64,000 nt of DNA. It comes from Pithys albifrons albifrons. Taxonomy: Eukaryota > Chordata > Aves > Passeriformes > Thamnophilidae. The stretch spans positions 4,178,160 through 4,242,159 of the forward strand of contig NC_092465.1 of assembly GCF_047495875.1 (NCBI RefSeq), given 5' to 3'. The position numbers and the translations under genes are program-made. Below, in pieces: positions 24,503-36,858 of this stretch (the first letter of the stretch is position 1; each line of letters starts with the position of its first letter). A model generated the notes under the pieces. That model ran no database searches. It saw only the letters and a list, made by a program, of their open reading frames with translations, and had not been told where the DNA came from.

Positions 24503-27500
24503 CAATTACTTAATATTTTTTAAATATTTTAAAAATAATATAAGAAATTAATATTGGTCGTTTAATAGTCCCCAATATAAAATCTAGTTTGTTTTTTTTT
24601 AACCTGTATTATCACCATCTTATTGTTTAAAATGAAAGCCTTTTTGCAGTGATCCACCCAACAGAGATGATTTTTTATGAGATCTGACCTCAACCAGGAT
24701 TCCTACTCTTTCAGGTTCACTTCTGAACTCTCCACAAGCTACGATTGCAATATATATGCACTGCATTTGTATCAGATTTGAAAGATGCTTTAACATGCCT
24801 CCCAGCACCACGATTGTTTCAACCCTGATACTCAACACGAGTAGGATGAATGTAGCTCTTAAATGCACTAGTGAGTATGTGCCATGAGTCTTTGAATTCT
24901 TTAAACTTATTTACATTTTACTTGCCCTTGAGCAACAAATTTACTATGTCAGCATTGTCTTTTCTACTTAAACTTTGTCTGTCTTGTCTGCTCACCTTAG
25001 CTTGATGTTTATTTTTTTGTGCACGTGTATAGTCCATTGCACTAAATGCATGAACTGCCTGGAGTGGAGGATTTTCCATATACTGTGTCTTTCTAAGAAG
25101 CACCCTTTGTAGTACTGCAAGTTCTGCAATATTTCCTGGCTTTAAAATAGCTTTGAATTTTCTCATTAGTTCCTTTAAAGTCAAAGACATACTCACACAT
25201 GTACTGGTCTCAGATGACTCTGGTCTATCTGCCTTAGATACTTTATAAAGTCTTTATTCTTTATACAGGCAGCCCTACTTCTCTCAGCAATTGTGCTGCT
25301 TTCATCTTTGAAGCTTCAAGTGACCAGGTTTGCCAATATCTGCTTCTGTCAAACTCTGGTCAAAATCCACAGTTAGAAAAAGTGTTGAGGAAACACAGAT
25401 GAGTCACTTAGACCTTCAAACCCCAATCATATTTGGCAGAAATTAAAAAATTTAGTAACAGGTACAATCTTCCTGTTAATATCAAGGCATGCTTGTCAGT
25501 CTTGGGACAGCCCTCGGTAAGTATCTTCCAGGACACCCTTTTGTAGGTGCTGCATCAGGAACTGTCTAACCTGAAGTAAATACTTGTGGATGGATTTACA
25601 AACTGAGAAAGTGCCTCTTTAGGAACCAAATATTAAAGTTTAAAGATGCAAAGCTCTATAAAACTAATTTAATGTGAAGAGTAATGGAAACCTGTTAGTG
25701 TATAACCCTGGAAGGTCAAGAAATTCTCACCATAGTGGCCAGGTGAGATTCCAAATGTGTTCACCAAGTTTTGAAATTTGCCCTGAGTTAGAAATCTCTG
25801 GGTTAACTCTGAGTCCAGAGCAGCTGCAGTCACTTCCATGGAGTAGATCTTCTGAAGAGAGTGAAAACTCCTTCTTCTGATGACACTTTTATGAGACCGT
25901 TATCCAGACATGGAAACAATTTGGGTTGTCTGAGGAGGTGGTATTAAGTTGCCTGCTACTACTGCTGCCACAGCCCTGTAAAAATGCTCGCTGGGCTGAG
26001 AGTTTGAACAAGACAAACTGACGTTCCCAGTAAACTTTACTTCTTGTACAGCTTCCATATGCTATAAGTTTGTACCATGGCACCATGTGCTATATGCTGA
26101 TAGTGCATGGTGATTGCTGATAGTTTGGTGAAGGCCTGGCCTTGGCAATATCAACAGCAATGATCTGGGAAGTGGGAACAGTTTCTAGACAGATGAAGTG
26201 CTATCCTGAGGTGGTTTGGAGAGTTTGAGTCTAGTGCTGACACAGAGAACATGGTGAAAATTTTCTGTGCTTTTTCCATGAAGGTGCTCGGAGAGCTACA
26301 GGAAAGGGATTGGTGGGATCTGCAAAAAATGCAGAACTTTTCTAAATTTTCTTTTTTTGGCTCATCTCCATGGGAAGGGGTCTTCATTTGGAAGACTACA
26401 GCAAAGCTCTGGAGAGGATGTGGCAGTGCTATCTAACATTAGGGCCAAGGTGGTGCAGAAACCCTCAGCCTAGAGGAGGTAACTGGTTTCATCTTGTGGA
26501 CCAGGGAAGGAGGCAAGTTGGCTGGAGGGAGCCACTTCACAGATTTATGATTTTACATTGCACCATAATGCATAATGTATGAAATGATAAATATTTTCCA
26601 TTCAGCAACATCTTGCTATATTTTCATCTAACTCTATAATTTTAATTATAAAGTGAACATAACCTGTATCAAGTTATGATTTTGTTAACATATTGAATGA
26701 GGACAAGAAAAATAAATACCAGATTTTATACTGTACAGGCACATGAAGGTATAGTAAAAAAATCTGGTTTCCTTGACCACATTGTCATAATATGCATATA
26801 TAACTGCTTATTGAATCCAGGCTGTGTAGACAACAGAAAGAACACTGGCTCCATACCATCACAATGCATGCCCACAACAAAGAGGAGGAAAGAACAGGCT
26901 CTTTCATTGTGTGTTCCTAAGTATTACCAACATAAGGGCTAAAAACTACCTCTGTCTGAAGTGTATCTATATAGCCATGCATAAGTTATTAACTGGGCTC
27001 CCTCAGCACAGTTGCTGAAAATATTAATATATTCAAATTATATTCTAGCTACTGCAAAAACAGTAGATCAGAAAAATGTATTAAAATCTCTTCAGACAAA
27101 AGGAGTCATGTTATTTATAAAGTTCCTTCCCCCATTCCCCCCCCTTACTGGAACACAAACCTTCATTGTATATAGTACATGAGAATGCAAGATGATCCTT
27201 AGATGTCAAAATGTGGCTTAAAGTTTGAATGTAATCATAAAACAGTGACTCCAGTGCTTGCCATAAACAAATTGTCACTGGTATTATGTAACTTAGACTA
27301 TTCACAAAGTATAAAAGATGGGAAGAATAAAAGGTGGCTGCCAAACACTATGGGACAAATCTGAAGGTTGTGCCAAATTGTGCCAGTGGGCTGGGAATTG
27401 CAAACCCAGCATGGAATTTGGTTTTGCACTCCTTGGTGCTTGGGCTGCTTAAATTAGAGTGAAACTAAGACTATTTTTTTTTATTTAGTTTGTCACTAAG

Positions 27501-29689
27501 GCAGCAAATCAGCAACCAATGGCTTCTGCCAGTGGGAGATGGGAAAGTGGGATAAATATTGCCAAAGGACCCGGTTTTGTATGGAGTAGTTTTCTGGGGT
27601 GCAAACAAGCATAATCAGTCACCAGCAATGCAGCCTGGAAAATGGATCATCACCCTCAAATCTGGTGGTCTTGAACTGTTCATGTTATCCAGGTGTAGGG
27701 TATTGTGTCTTCAGTACTGCTCTTCACTGGGACCCCTCTGGAAAGCTGATTAGTGATGGAAGACCATACATCAAGGCAGAAGGCCTGGTCTGTGAACAAC
27801 CACTAATCATTCATGGCTACTTTCCTTTAGTCCAGGCTTTAGGAGGAAAGTATATCTGATAATACATGCACTACACAGATTTAAATTGCAGCTAATGGTT
27901 GCGTTAATGCCCTTTATCAGGGACAACAACCAAACTAGGTGGTTGTCCAACCCCCCTTTTCCCCCCACCTTCCTTTTAAAAGTAAAATGACATTTTTTTC
28001 GCAGCCTGAAATAATTGCTGAAGCAGAGATACTGGTTTAACTCATTATGAATTATTAGTGGAAAAGTGGGTCTCAGAAGTATGTTACATCTGAAATATTT
28101 TTCGTCACTTGAACATGTGCCGTCCAGAACTGGCCCTGTTCTACCAGGCACTGGGAACAAACACTTCGCATTCACAGATGCTCCTAATTTGGTGTGGTTT
28201 AGAGTGTAATTTAGATCAAACGTATCCATGTAAATGAGTCAGGGTTTCTTAATTAGGTGCCTCTAAAGAAAAAACTTGGACCACATCAGTAGGTGTGGGT
28301 GTGGTGCCCACAGTATTGGAATCTTTTCTATAGATGAAGCTGAGTTTTGTTCAGACACACTGTAGGTTTTTCTTTCCCTTTTTTTACCCTTTTTTTTTTT
28401 CTCCTAAAGCACAATAATAAATCTGCAGATGGCATAGACATAAAGACGCTACTTCAGAGGAGCTGTCTAAAACACTGTCTCTTTGGCAAATGCCTTAAAG
28501 TAGGTCATTCTGCTGTGATTTAGGTTTATATTTCATTGCCAGCTTTTTGTTCCCATTACAAGTAGGGTGCATTCCAGTCCACAGATTTGCTCTTCATTTT
28601 TTTTTTTTTAGATTGGTTCTTATTTACAAGAATTTGTAGATCTTCATAAGAAAATGGCCAATACCCTGTCAGAAGTAGTAATCATGCACTTGACCACAAA
28701 AAGAGATGTATGAAGGTGATAACCTGAAATGTAGGAAGGTAAAATGCCATTCACTGAAAGCAAAAATTGTATTGATTCTCTAAACATGGTGATGGAAATG
28801 ATTGTTGCATCTTTTCCAATGTGTGAAAAAGGATTTGATGTAATGTCATTCCAGAACTCTCACAGAACTCAGCCATATATGGCCCTAGTTGTGCAGGTAT
28901 TTGCTTTTACTTTTTTATATTTGCAACTGAAAATTGTGCATTTTATAGCTTATTTAAAAAAAAAATAAAAAACAGAGGCTATTTTCCCATTAAATTGCTG
29001 GGGGATTTATGTGCCAAACTCCCACTAGCCTTAATGAATTACCTGTATAAATTCCCTTTCAATCAATAGTAGAATAGATCCTATTGTGTTATATTAATTA
29101 TTTTGCACAGAACACTGACATTTTGGCATTAAAGTCTTTTTTATTAGTTTTGCTTTTTAAGTTCCAATGAATATCTAAGAAACTTCAAGCTTATTATTTA
29201 TTTTACAGACTTAATTCTGAGAAAAATCATGCATCTTTAGGCAGCAAAATGAAAAACATTGCAATTTACCTTTTGATGATCTGGTCTTATACATTAATGT
29301 GTTTGGGTGCAATCTCCCAAAATAACAAAAGAAAAAAGGAGAACAAAACCATTTTGTAGTGAATTGAACATTCTTAATTTTGACCAATAAAAAACCCCAC
29401 ATTTGAACTGAAAAGAAAACTAACCCCCAGCAATATTGAGAGGTTACAAAATCACATAAATTAACTCTGCCGGTGTTTTTTGGTAAAGCTTATGCAAGTG
29501 CAAACCAGAAGCAGGATCCTCACGTGGTCCTGATTAACTGAAGAGTCCTTAGCAATAACCAGCCTTCCCAGGGATGTGCTGGCCAGATGCACATGTACAC
29601 CCACAGCACATGGATGAGCCTTCAAAGGCACAGGGGGCTCGGGGTGGGGGATTGGGGAGCAAGAGAAGAGTGGAAGTGAGAAATGTTGG

Positions 29690-29990
29690 CTGTGTAGTAG
29701 TGGGAAAGTGCCTTACTCTCTCCATTCCTCACTTTCTTTATCTACACAACTAGGATAATAAAACTTACTGACCTGAAAAGGAAGTTGGGAGATTTAATTA
29801 ATGTTTGAAAAGCTTTTTTGAGATTGTTTGATATTGAGTAATGTGGGATGAACAATAGAAGCTCTTGGAAACAGGGGCTCTATCTATCAGGATTTGTGTA
29901 CTGCACTCAGCACAATGGTGCCGTGCAGCCATGGAGTCAACTGTGTCATAAATATTTAAATTAAAACTATGTTAATTATTTTTATCATTC
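29690..29990 (+). mobile_element. Old MIR-like SINE followed by L3/CR1-like tail
   Basis: The segment 29700-29840 follows the MIR core and 3' region: CCTCACTTTCTTTATCTACA, then ACTAGGATAATAAAACTTAC, then GGGAGATTTAATTAATGTTTG and AAAAGCTTTTTTGAGAT. Next comes a stretch resembling the L3-type LINE end, with AGCTCTTGGAAACAGGGGCT and CTCAGCACAATGGTGCCGTG. Both are ancient amniote repeat families and are heavily diverged here. It is uncertain whether this is one composite element or two adjacent ones, and the boundaries are approximate. Confidence 0.6.
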
Positions 29991-31076
29991 TGTTATTTGC
30001 TGATACACCAGTCCGGTACTTGGTAGCATTGAAAAGTATCAAGTGCAATTATTTGCCTGACTGTTATGAAAATCAGGGTTTATATTTTTAAATACAGTTG
30101 TGGAAATAGGAAGTAGATGAAAACACGGGTGAAAATATGGTTTTAATTACTCATTCTTATTAAGAACACTGAGCTGTAAGGTATTCTTTGGTGAAGAGCT
30201 AAACTTCATAAACTTTCCTATTCCACAAAAAGTAGGATTGGGCATGACTGCAAAAAATTCAGTGGAAGGTCACCCCAACCTCAAAATGTGTAAAATCAAA
30301 ATACATGAAGGTACTTCTGGAAAGCTGGATTTCTTTATGGCCTTTAACCCAAAATTACTATTGCTCCTGTCCTGTGCACGCTTGTGCCTTGTGCGTGTTT
30401 TCTGGTGTCCACTAATTTACAAGGGATGAGTTTAGTAGACAGAGAAAAGGGGTTAATTCTTCTCCTTCCCCCAGAATGAGCCCTGGGAAGCTGTGGTAAA
30501 TGGGATGAGCTTTGGCATTGCTCCAGCTCCTTTGTAAAACTCTTCTATAGCTGAAATTGAGAAAAACATGTGTGCAAGAGCACATCTCAATATATATTTG
30601 CCCTTCTCAAGTTAGAAAGGGATTAATTAATTTCATGTAAAGCTTAAAACACCAGTCAGGGATGCCTGAGTCTTTTATGCCCCTGGTCAGTCACTTGCTT
30701 ACTCTGCTGAGGCAAGAGGATGTTTCTCCTTCTCACATTTCCAGCAGCTGCTCCCCAAACCTGTAAGAGTATGGCTAAACTTTTCTCCTTGCTGCTGCCC
30801 TATGTCTGAAGAGCAAAAGTGGCTCATAAGTTGCCTGATTATAAGAAAAAGGTCTTGATTCAGGAAATAATTTCAACAAATAGTCTTTCATGCACCCTCA
30901 TTAAAGGGCTTCTGCACATTCCTGAATCTGGGCATTTTTCCTGAAGGACAATTTAAATGCCCATCTCACAGTTTGGGTTGTAGGTCTTCCACAGGTTCAC
31001 TGAGATTTCCCAAATAGATTGTTTTTGTACAGTCCTTCCATGTGGGGGACTGTTCTTAGTTTTCAGTAACTTTTAC

Positions 31077-31077
<1 letters not shown>

Positions 31078-31113
<36 letters not shown>

Positions 31114-31209
31114 ATTAATATTATTATTAATATTATTATTAACGTTAGTATTAGTATTAATATTATTAATAGTATTATTAATAGTATTATTATTATTATT
31201 ATTAATAAT
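31078..31209. repeat. Interrupted (ATT)n microsatellite
   Basis: About 130 bases of TTA/ATT trinucleotides open with an uninterrupted block of roughly ten units and continue with units broken by ACATTAAT, ACGTTAG and AGTATT variants. It extends into an AATAATAAAAAA stretch. The interruptions suggest an old, stabilised array. Confidence 0.95.
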
Positions 31210-34200
31210 AAAAAACAACTTGCTCAGTTCTTAGTGTAATCTGTTCTTCTACTGTGTGAAAAAAGGGTTCTCCTGAGCCTACATTTAATATGTGAGCCTG
31301 CCCAAAACTGCTGATATGACACATAGTTTAGTAAGTGAAAATCACATATGTTTGCTACATCTTTCCTCCACCAACTTTAAAGGAAAAAAAAAAAACCAAA
31401 ACAAAACAACCAAAAAACCAACATTTGCAGACATCCCTGCTTAGCATTACTATGTACTGCATTTTAACTTTATTTTCTAACTTTCCCTGAGAATTCTGGG
31501 TACTGCTGCTGGACTTGTCATCACATTGTCATCGTGTCCTGGTGTGCAGGCTACTGTGGGCTGCTGCTGTCTCTACATGGCTGTTTTCCTTTTCTTCTCC
31601 ATTTTTTTTTTAGCTTTTAATAGGTAGAAACAACTTTAGTTGTATATAGTTTTCAAAAGCTTTTGCTCTTCAGAATGTAGATGCTACATACTGTGAGGTT
31701 TGAGGTGGGAGGAGTGTTCCTCCCCATGTTTGTCAAGGTTGGAAGTTTTTCTCTGCTTATAGACTTATGAACATGGGGGAAGATTTTTTTCAAACCAACC
31801 AAAACATGAATACCTAAGACTTTTGTTAGATAGTATATTACTATCAGTGGGTTTGTCTTAGATGAATAGTTCTACGCTTGATGAGAAGCATATTTCCAGA
31901 GAAATCAATGCAAACATTTAGTAGTAAGAATGAAGAATTTAGGTAGAGAGGAAAGGAAATCAGAGAGAAAATCATCCTTCTCACTCTGAAAGGGAAGAAA
32001 GTCTGGATGGCATCTGAAAATCTCTTGTCGTGTTATGTACAGTAGGGGAAAAATGGAGCAAAATAAAAGGAGTTTCTTGGATTTAAAGGTGGATCTAAAG
32101 GTATCAGCTCCTGTCTGGTCAAGGCAGCCAGACAGGGCACATAAACAGATCCACGTGATAAACCAAGAGGCAACTGCAGAGCTCCCCAGACAACTTGCCT
32201 GAAGTGCCTGCCAAGGAGGCAGATGCTGCTGCTGGAAGAATATCTTCCACAGTTGGGCATCTGGGTTCAGCGCTTTCCACTCAAGGGAGAGGGGTGGGAG
32301 CATCAGGCTGGCCCCTGCCTTCCTGTTTAATTATTTCAACATCCATTTTATAGTTTTGTAAATAACACTTATTATCCTGCCTTTGTGTGGGGAAATCAGG
32401 AGCAAGGAGAGGGGTTTTTTTCTGTGTTATATCCCTTTGCAGGGGTGTCTACATGGATGGGCACATCCAGACTGGAGCTTGGCTGCCCTGTGCTCCAGCC
32501 TGGTCAGATGTGACACAGCTCAGGTCTGGGAGTCACAGAGCTGCCTTGCAGTGGCACGGAGCTCAACCTAATAAGCAGAGCAGGCTGAGATTCATTAATT
32601 TAACATTAATAAGCACAGCTTATTAGCTCAGGCACAGTGCTGTATAATGCAGGCACACAGCTTCTGGAGCAGAGCTGCGGCCGCCCTTGCCAGCTCGGAG
32701 TGTGATGCAGAGGACCCAGCCAGGGTGTTCCTTTCCTCTGCTACATTTTGCATAAGGGAGAAAAGACAAATTTTTTTGGTCACTGGAGAAGCATCTGTGA
32801 AAATAAAAAAAAAATGCCTCCAGGTTTTTAGGTTGTATTACTGTCTTATTCTGAGTCTTTAAGTAATTTAAACTTCTCCTGCTTTGGTTTCCCAACGAGT
32901 TTGTAACAGCTATCTCAGAATAGTGTGGTGAAAACAGGTCAGGGGCTGATCAGAAAATACTATAGAGAGTGAAATACTATAAAGACTGATACTTCTTCTG
33001 CCTTACTCGTATTATAGTTGTGTAAGTAAATTACTGGGTACAAATAGTGATTTATCAGACAGGGGTTGGTTGTGCTCAGTTCACATTCATGCAGAGTGCC
33101 AAGGTTTCTGCATCATTTCATGTGCTGTGTGTGCCTAAAAAATTGGGACCTGAAAGGTGTATCAGTTTTATCCGATACGTGCAATTAGCTCACTGTGGGT
33201 GTAAAATTCACATGTACACAAAGAACAGGAGACAGTGGAGACCTGTGGAACTAGGACACTGTTTTCACAGATGTCCGGAGCAGCAATATACAGGCCATAT
33301 GTGGCAAGCAAATATTCTCTAAACATTTTCAAATAAAACAGGTTGTTTTCTGTAGCCTTTTATTTGAGAAAACCACTGCTCAGGTTGGGTTTTGTTGCTT
33401 CTTCCCTATGTAAAGTCTATTTGTTTGGTTTACTCATCTTCAGGAAGAAGTATGAATAACCTAATAGAAGTTGTGCTCAAATATTTTCAGTGTGAGTCAC
33501 AATAAAACAATTCCTTGTGGAATTAGACTGACAAGAGCTACATGATATGTCTGTTCAGCCCCGTATTTTTTCTACTCTGCTTTCAAGTAAAATATATTTC
33601 ATGTAAAGATGGATGCTGACATTGGTTGGTTGGGTTCTTTCCCATTAAATACAAAAAAACTTAAAAGAAAAAGTATTGCAGCCCCAAGTTTTGGTTTTTT
33701 TCCACCTCCTGTGAGCTTCATACACTGCACTGTGACTTCAGAGGACTTGGTTTAAGAGAGATATATGGCTTGGGTGTTAATCCCTGCTGCCAGGCCTTTC
33801 TCACAAACTCATCAGCTTCTTGGTCTGGGTTTCCAAAGGAGGACCATTCTGAGGTTCATTTCACATTGTTACTTCTGCTTGATCTGGAACTGCCCTTGCA
33901 GACTGGATTGATGCAGTATGGTTTAGGATAAGGTGAAGGTTGAGCTTGTGTGCTGAGCTCCTACATGTCAGTGAGATGTATGCTCTCATGTGCTACACAA
34001 GTCACAGGCTTGCACAGTCCCATGATCCAGGTCCATATAATCTTGTTCTGTTTTTCTGACAGGAAAGAAAGGGGTAGGAAAAGGGTAGGAGAAAGAGAGG
34101 AATGCCAAGGAAACAGCATAGCTGTGGTCCTTCATCTTCTATCCATCAGAACCCCCTTAAACTCAGTTCAACAGTGGGCAAGAATGGTTATCTCTACCAG

Positions 34201-34658
34201 CAGATACAGAAACTGCAGTATTACGCCTCAAATCAAGCCCATTTAATTATTTTCCCAACTAATCAGAAACTTCTGATCCTCCTGTGATTTGTCCTGAGAA
34301 AACCATGTTACCTAAAGGGATGATTCAAGTGCATAGGGAAGTTGGCATATTGTGCAGATTGGCACCCCTGTTCTGAAGAGTGTCCCTATAAAGATTATAA
34401 TTCTACATTTTGTAACCTCTTCTAACTAGTGTTTCCTAGGTTGATTGAAACCAACACACATTGCCTATATTGTCATGTCATTACTAAAAATGTAAGTCTA
34501 CTCCTTTATTCCTATTTATGGAGCCATGAGGCCATTCAGACTGGGCCCTGTCTTTCACATCACGAAGTTCAAAAAGAACATATCATTTTTATCTGGGTTT
34601 GGTGGTTTGTTTTTTTGGTTTGGTTTGGTTTTGTTTTGGTTGTTTTTGTTTGTTTCTT

Positions 34659-34681
34659 TGTGTGTGTGTGTGTGTGTGTGT
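34659..34681. repeat. (TG)n microsatellite preceded by GTTT-rich sequence
   Basis: About 11 TG units follow a TTTGG/TTTTG-rich stretch at 34605-34658. This is simple sequence only. Open frames across it are artefacts of the repeat. Confidence 0.95.
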
Positions 34682-35019
34682 TTGGTATCTATTCTGCTGT
34701 TGCTTCCATATCAATGGAGCAAAGCTTAGGGAATAGCCCTGTCTTTTCCTGAGGATGTGTTTAATGCAAAGAAGATGACTAACCTTCTTCAGAGACATCA
34801 AACAATTGCTTCCCTAATGCTTAACCCCCCAAATGGCTCCAATATCACATCTTCCTGCCTTCCATTGCTCTGTGCCACTATGTCACATGGGTATACCTCT
34901 ATATTAAGAACTATTGGTATTTTATTGCCTGTATTTTAGGGGGTTTATTTTCCTTTTATTTTATTTTCTCCAAAAAGCCACCAGTGTCGGTCCAGTTTTA
35001 CCAGTTATTCTACACATTC

Positions 35020-35225
35020 ACAGTAGGGAACAATTGCTGTCCCAAGTAGATTATGCTCTAAAAAGCCAAGGCAGACAAAGGAAGCATTATCATCATTTTG
35101 TAAACAAGGAACCAAGGCGCAGGGAGATTAAATGATTTACCCAAGGTCGCCCAAAACATCCGGTCAAAGCCAAGAACTGAACCCACGTCTCCCGAGTCTC
35201 AATCAAGTGATTTAACTATGAGATC
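35020..35225 (-). mobile_element. Old MIR-family SINE, nearly full length
   Basis: The plus strand is the reverse complement of a MIR-type SINE: CATCATTTTGTAAACAAGGA, AAGGCGCAGGGAGATTAAAT, GATTTACCCAAGGTCGCCC, AAGAACTGAACCCACGTCTC, CCGAGTCTCAATCAAGTGA. The GAACTGAACCC segment is the decayed tRNA-derived B box. The preceding part (AAGCCAAGGCAGACAAAGG) resembles the 3' extension of amniote MIR relatives. High divergence fits an insertion older than birds. Confidence 0.75.
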
Positions 35226-36752
35226 AAAGACTTATTGTGTATACCTGATATCTCCCCTATAAGACGTGGCAGCAAAACTTTTTTTCAGGTTAGGATCAAT
35301 GCCACATAGAGTGCAGTAAATTTTGTATATGGCATATCTGTGCTGACAGCGTGTACCCACTTCTTGCATTCAGGTTCTTCCCAGGAAATAATTTCCCTTA
35401 TTATTCTTCCATTGACAGTAATAAATTATCATCCTTCTCTAGATAACCCGCTGAAGGAGAGAATATGTGCACACAGTACATCAGATGAACACACAGAAAA
35501 CTGTTTTTCTGCAAGGCCAAACTCAGTCATTTTATGGACTGTTTAAAATCCTTCCATGTTTAATGAAAAGTGGATGTTCCTACGACTATATGGACTTCAT
35601 TTTGCCATTTCAGCTGAAAGCTGCAACACAAGACAAAGGATCCACACCCCTTATATGCACATGCCAAGAGAAGGCAGCAGAAAAGATCAGTATAAAAGCA
35701 TCATTCATTATAAGCTCAGAGTGGTCTTTGATTTTGAGTCATTATTACTCACTCACTGGGGTCATTATATCGTTTTTGGGATGAAATATTCCTCTGTACA
35801 CTGGGCCTCCATGGGGCCAAGATCCTACTTCGTCCCTTCAGTTTCAGGGGTAGTTTGGCTGAAAGTGACTGTAGGAAATGACACTGGATAGTCCCAACAG
35901 CATGGCAGCCAAAGGGAAGATGATCACAAGATCCTGCCCTTCATGTAGCCCTATCCTGAGGTCTGCCTGGTCTTTCTGCAAGTCAAACAGCTGCAGGTTT
36001 ATGTCTGAGAGAGTATATGATTCCACACACTTCTACTGTTAATGCCATGAAGCACAAGAATAAAACCCAAGCCAAACACAACATCCTGACCTCACTTTTT
36101 AGGCTGATGTGTCTTGTAAAAAGAGCTCAGTGAGGGTGGAAGCCACAGAGGAATGACAAGGCGGAGCCTCACAGGGTCATTTGTCTGCCTCTGTGGTATT
36201 TTGGTAACATTAGGAGAGCAAAGATGCACTTCTAAATCTCTTCTCAGCTTTTCTTAGGTGTTCTGTGTTGTCACAAGCTTCCTTATGAAGGATAAGAGCT
36301 CATAACTTATTTTCTTGAGTGAGGTTATTTCTGTTATCGTGTGTCTCAGCATAGCACAAGATCAATACAGGAGACTGAACAACAGAGATCTCCATGCTGA
36401 AACATGATCATCCAAAAGGATATTGCTGGAGAAAGTCAACCAACCTGGACCAATGCAATACTGGAACATGTTGCATTTACCCAATTCAATATACCTGTAA
36501 CATCCCAATGTGTTTGCATTGAAGGAAACAGAACTGTTCTGCTTTCTACTAAAGGAAAACTTGGGCTTTTGCTTAGACATCCTGATTTCTTGTGCAGAAA
36601 TAGGATACACATGGATACCATAAATCAGGCTTACTTTTGCCAAAGAATATAATTATCTTTGGCATTTTGGATGACATTTCCAATTGGATTAAGGCACCGC
36701 ATACAGATTCCTTTTAAAATTATTGATCTGTCACTACCATGGTTCTACTTAC

Positions 36753-36858
36753 TTCTTTAGATGTTCAAAAAGGATTTTCATTGTGTCATAGTTGGGTCTA
36801 GGCAGCTTTTTTACCAGGCTCCTTATGGATTTGATGCGAGTGGTGTTGTCTTGGATTT
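36753..36858 (-). CDS. ARHGAP15: ARHGAP15 penultimate coding exon (middle of RhoGAP domain)
   Basis: This 106-base exon encodes IQDNTTRIKSIRSLVKKL followed by PRPNYDTMKILFEHLKK. It is the RhoGAP helix block with the LP-x-x-N-x(2)-T(M/L)-x-x-LF-x-HL pattern. The exon starts after a strong acceptor (CTTTTTTTTCCCCTTAG) in phase 1, with AA as codon positions 2 and 3. It ends in AA before a GTAAGTAG donor (phase 2), so joining to 14244 restores an AAG Lys codon with no frame break. With the last exon it gives 95 C-terminal residues, about a fifth of a protein I recall as roughly 475 residues. Order and content match ARHGAP15 rather than its paralogues. The preceding exon, which should carry the FFRELPEPL-like block, is not found up to 64000. 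Confidence 0.95.

Larger units (their letters stand above)
14245..36752 (-). other. ARHGAP15: ARHGAP15 last intron (22.5 kb)
   Basis: The intron starts with a GTAAGT donor at 36752 and ends with a CAG acceptor at 14245. Beyond the repeats listed separately I see no other gene. A slightly GC-richer patch at about 15950-16250 and another at 20940-21780 have no recognisable identity. The sequences at 18590-18890 and 22030-22420 lack simple repeats and look like possible conserved noncoding DNA. The longest open frame, 157 codons on the plus strand at 18886-19359, matches nothing I know. Confidence 0.85.

Noticed and set aside
27807..28229. 140-codon minus-strand open frame
   Set aside because: Composition is unremarkable and the frame crosses C-rich and T-rich runs. 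No family is recognised.
34429..34801. Frames giving Val/Cys repeats on plus and Thr/His repeats on minus
   Set aside because: Produced by the (TG)n microsatellite and GTTT-rich flank.
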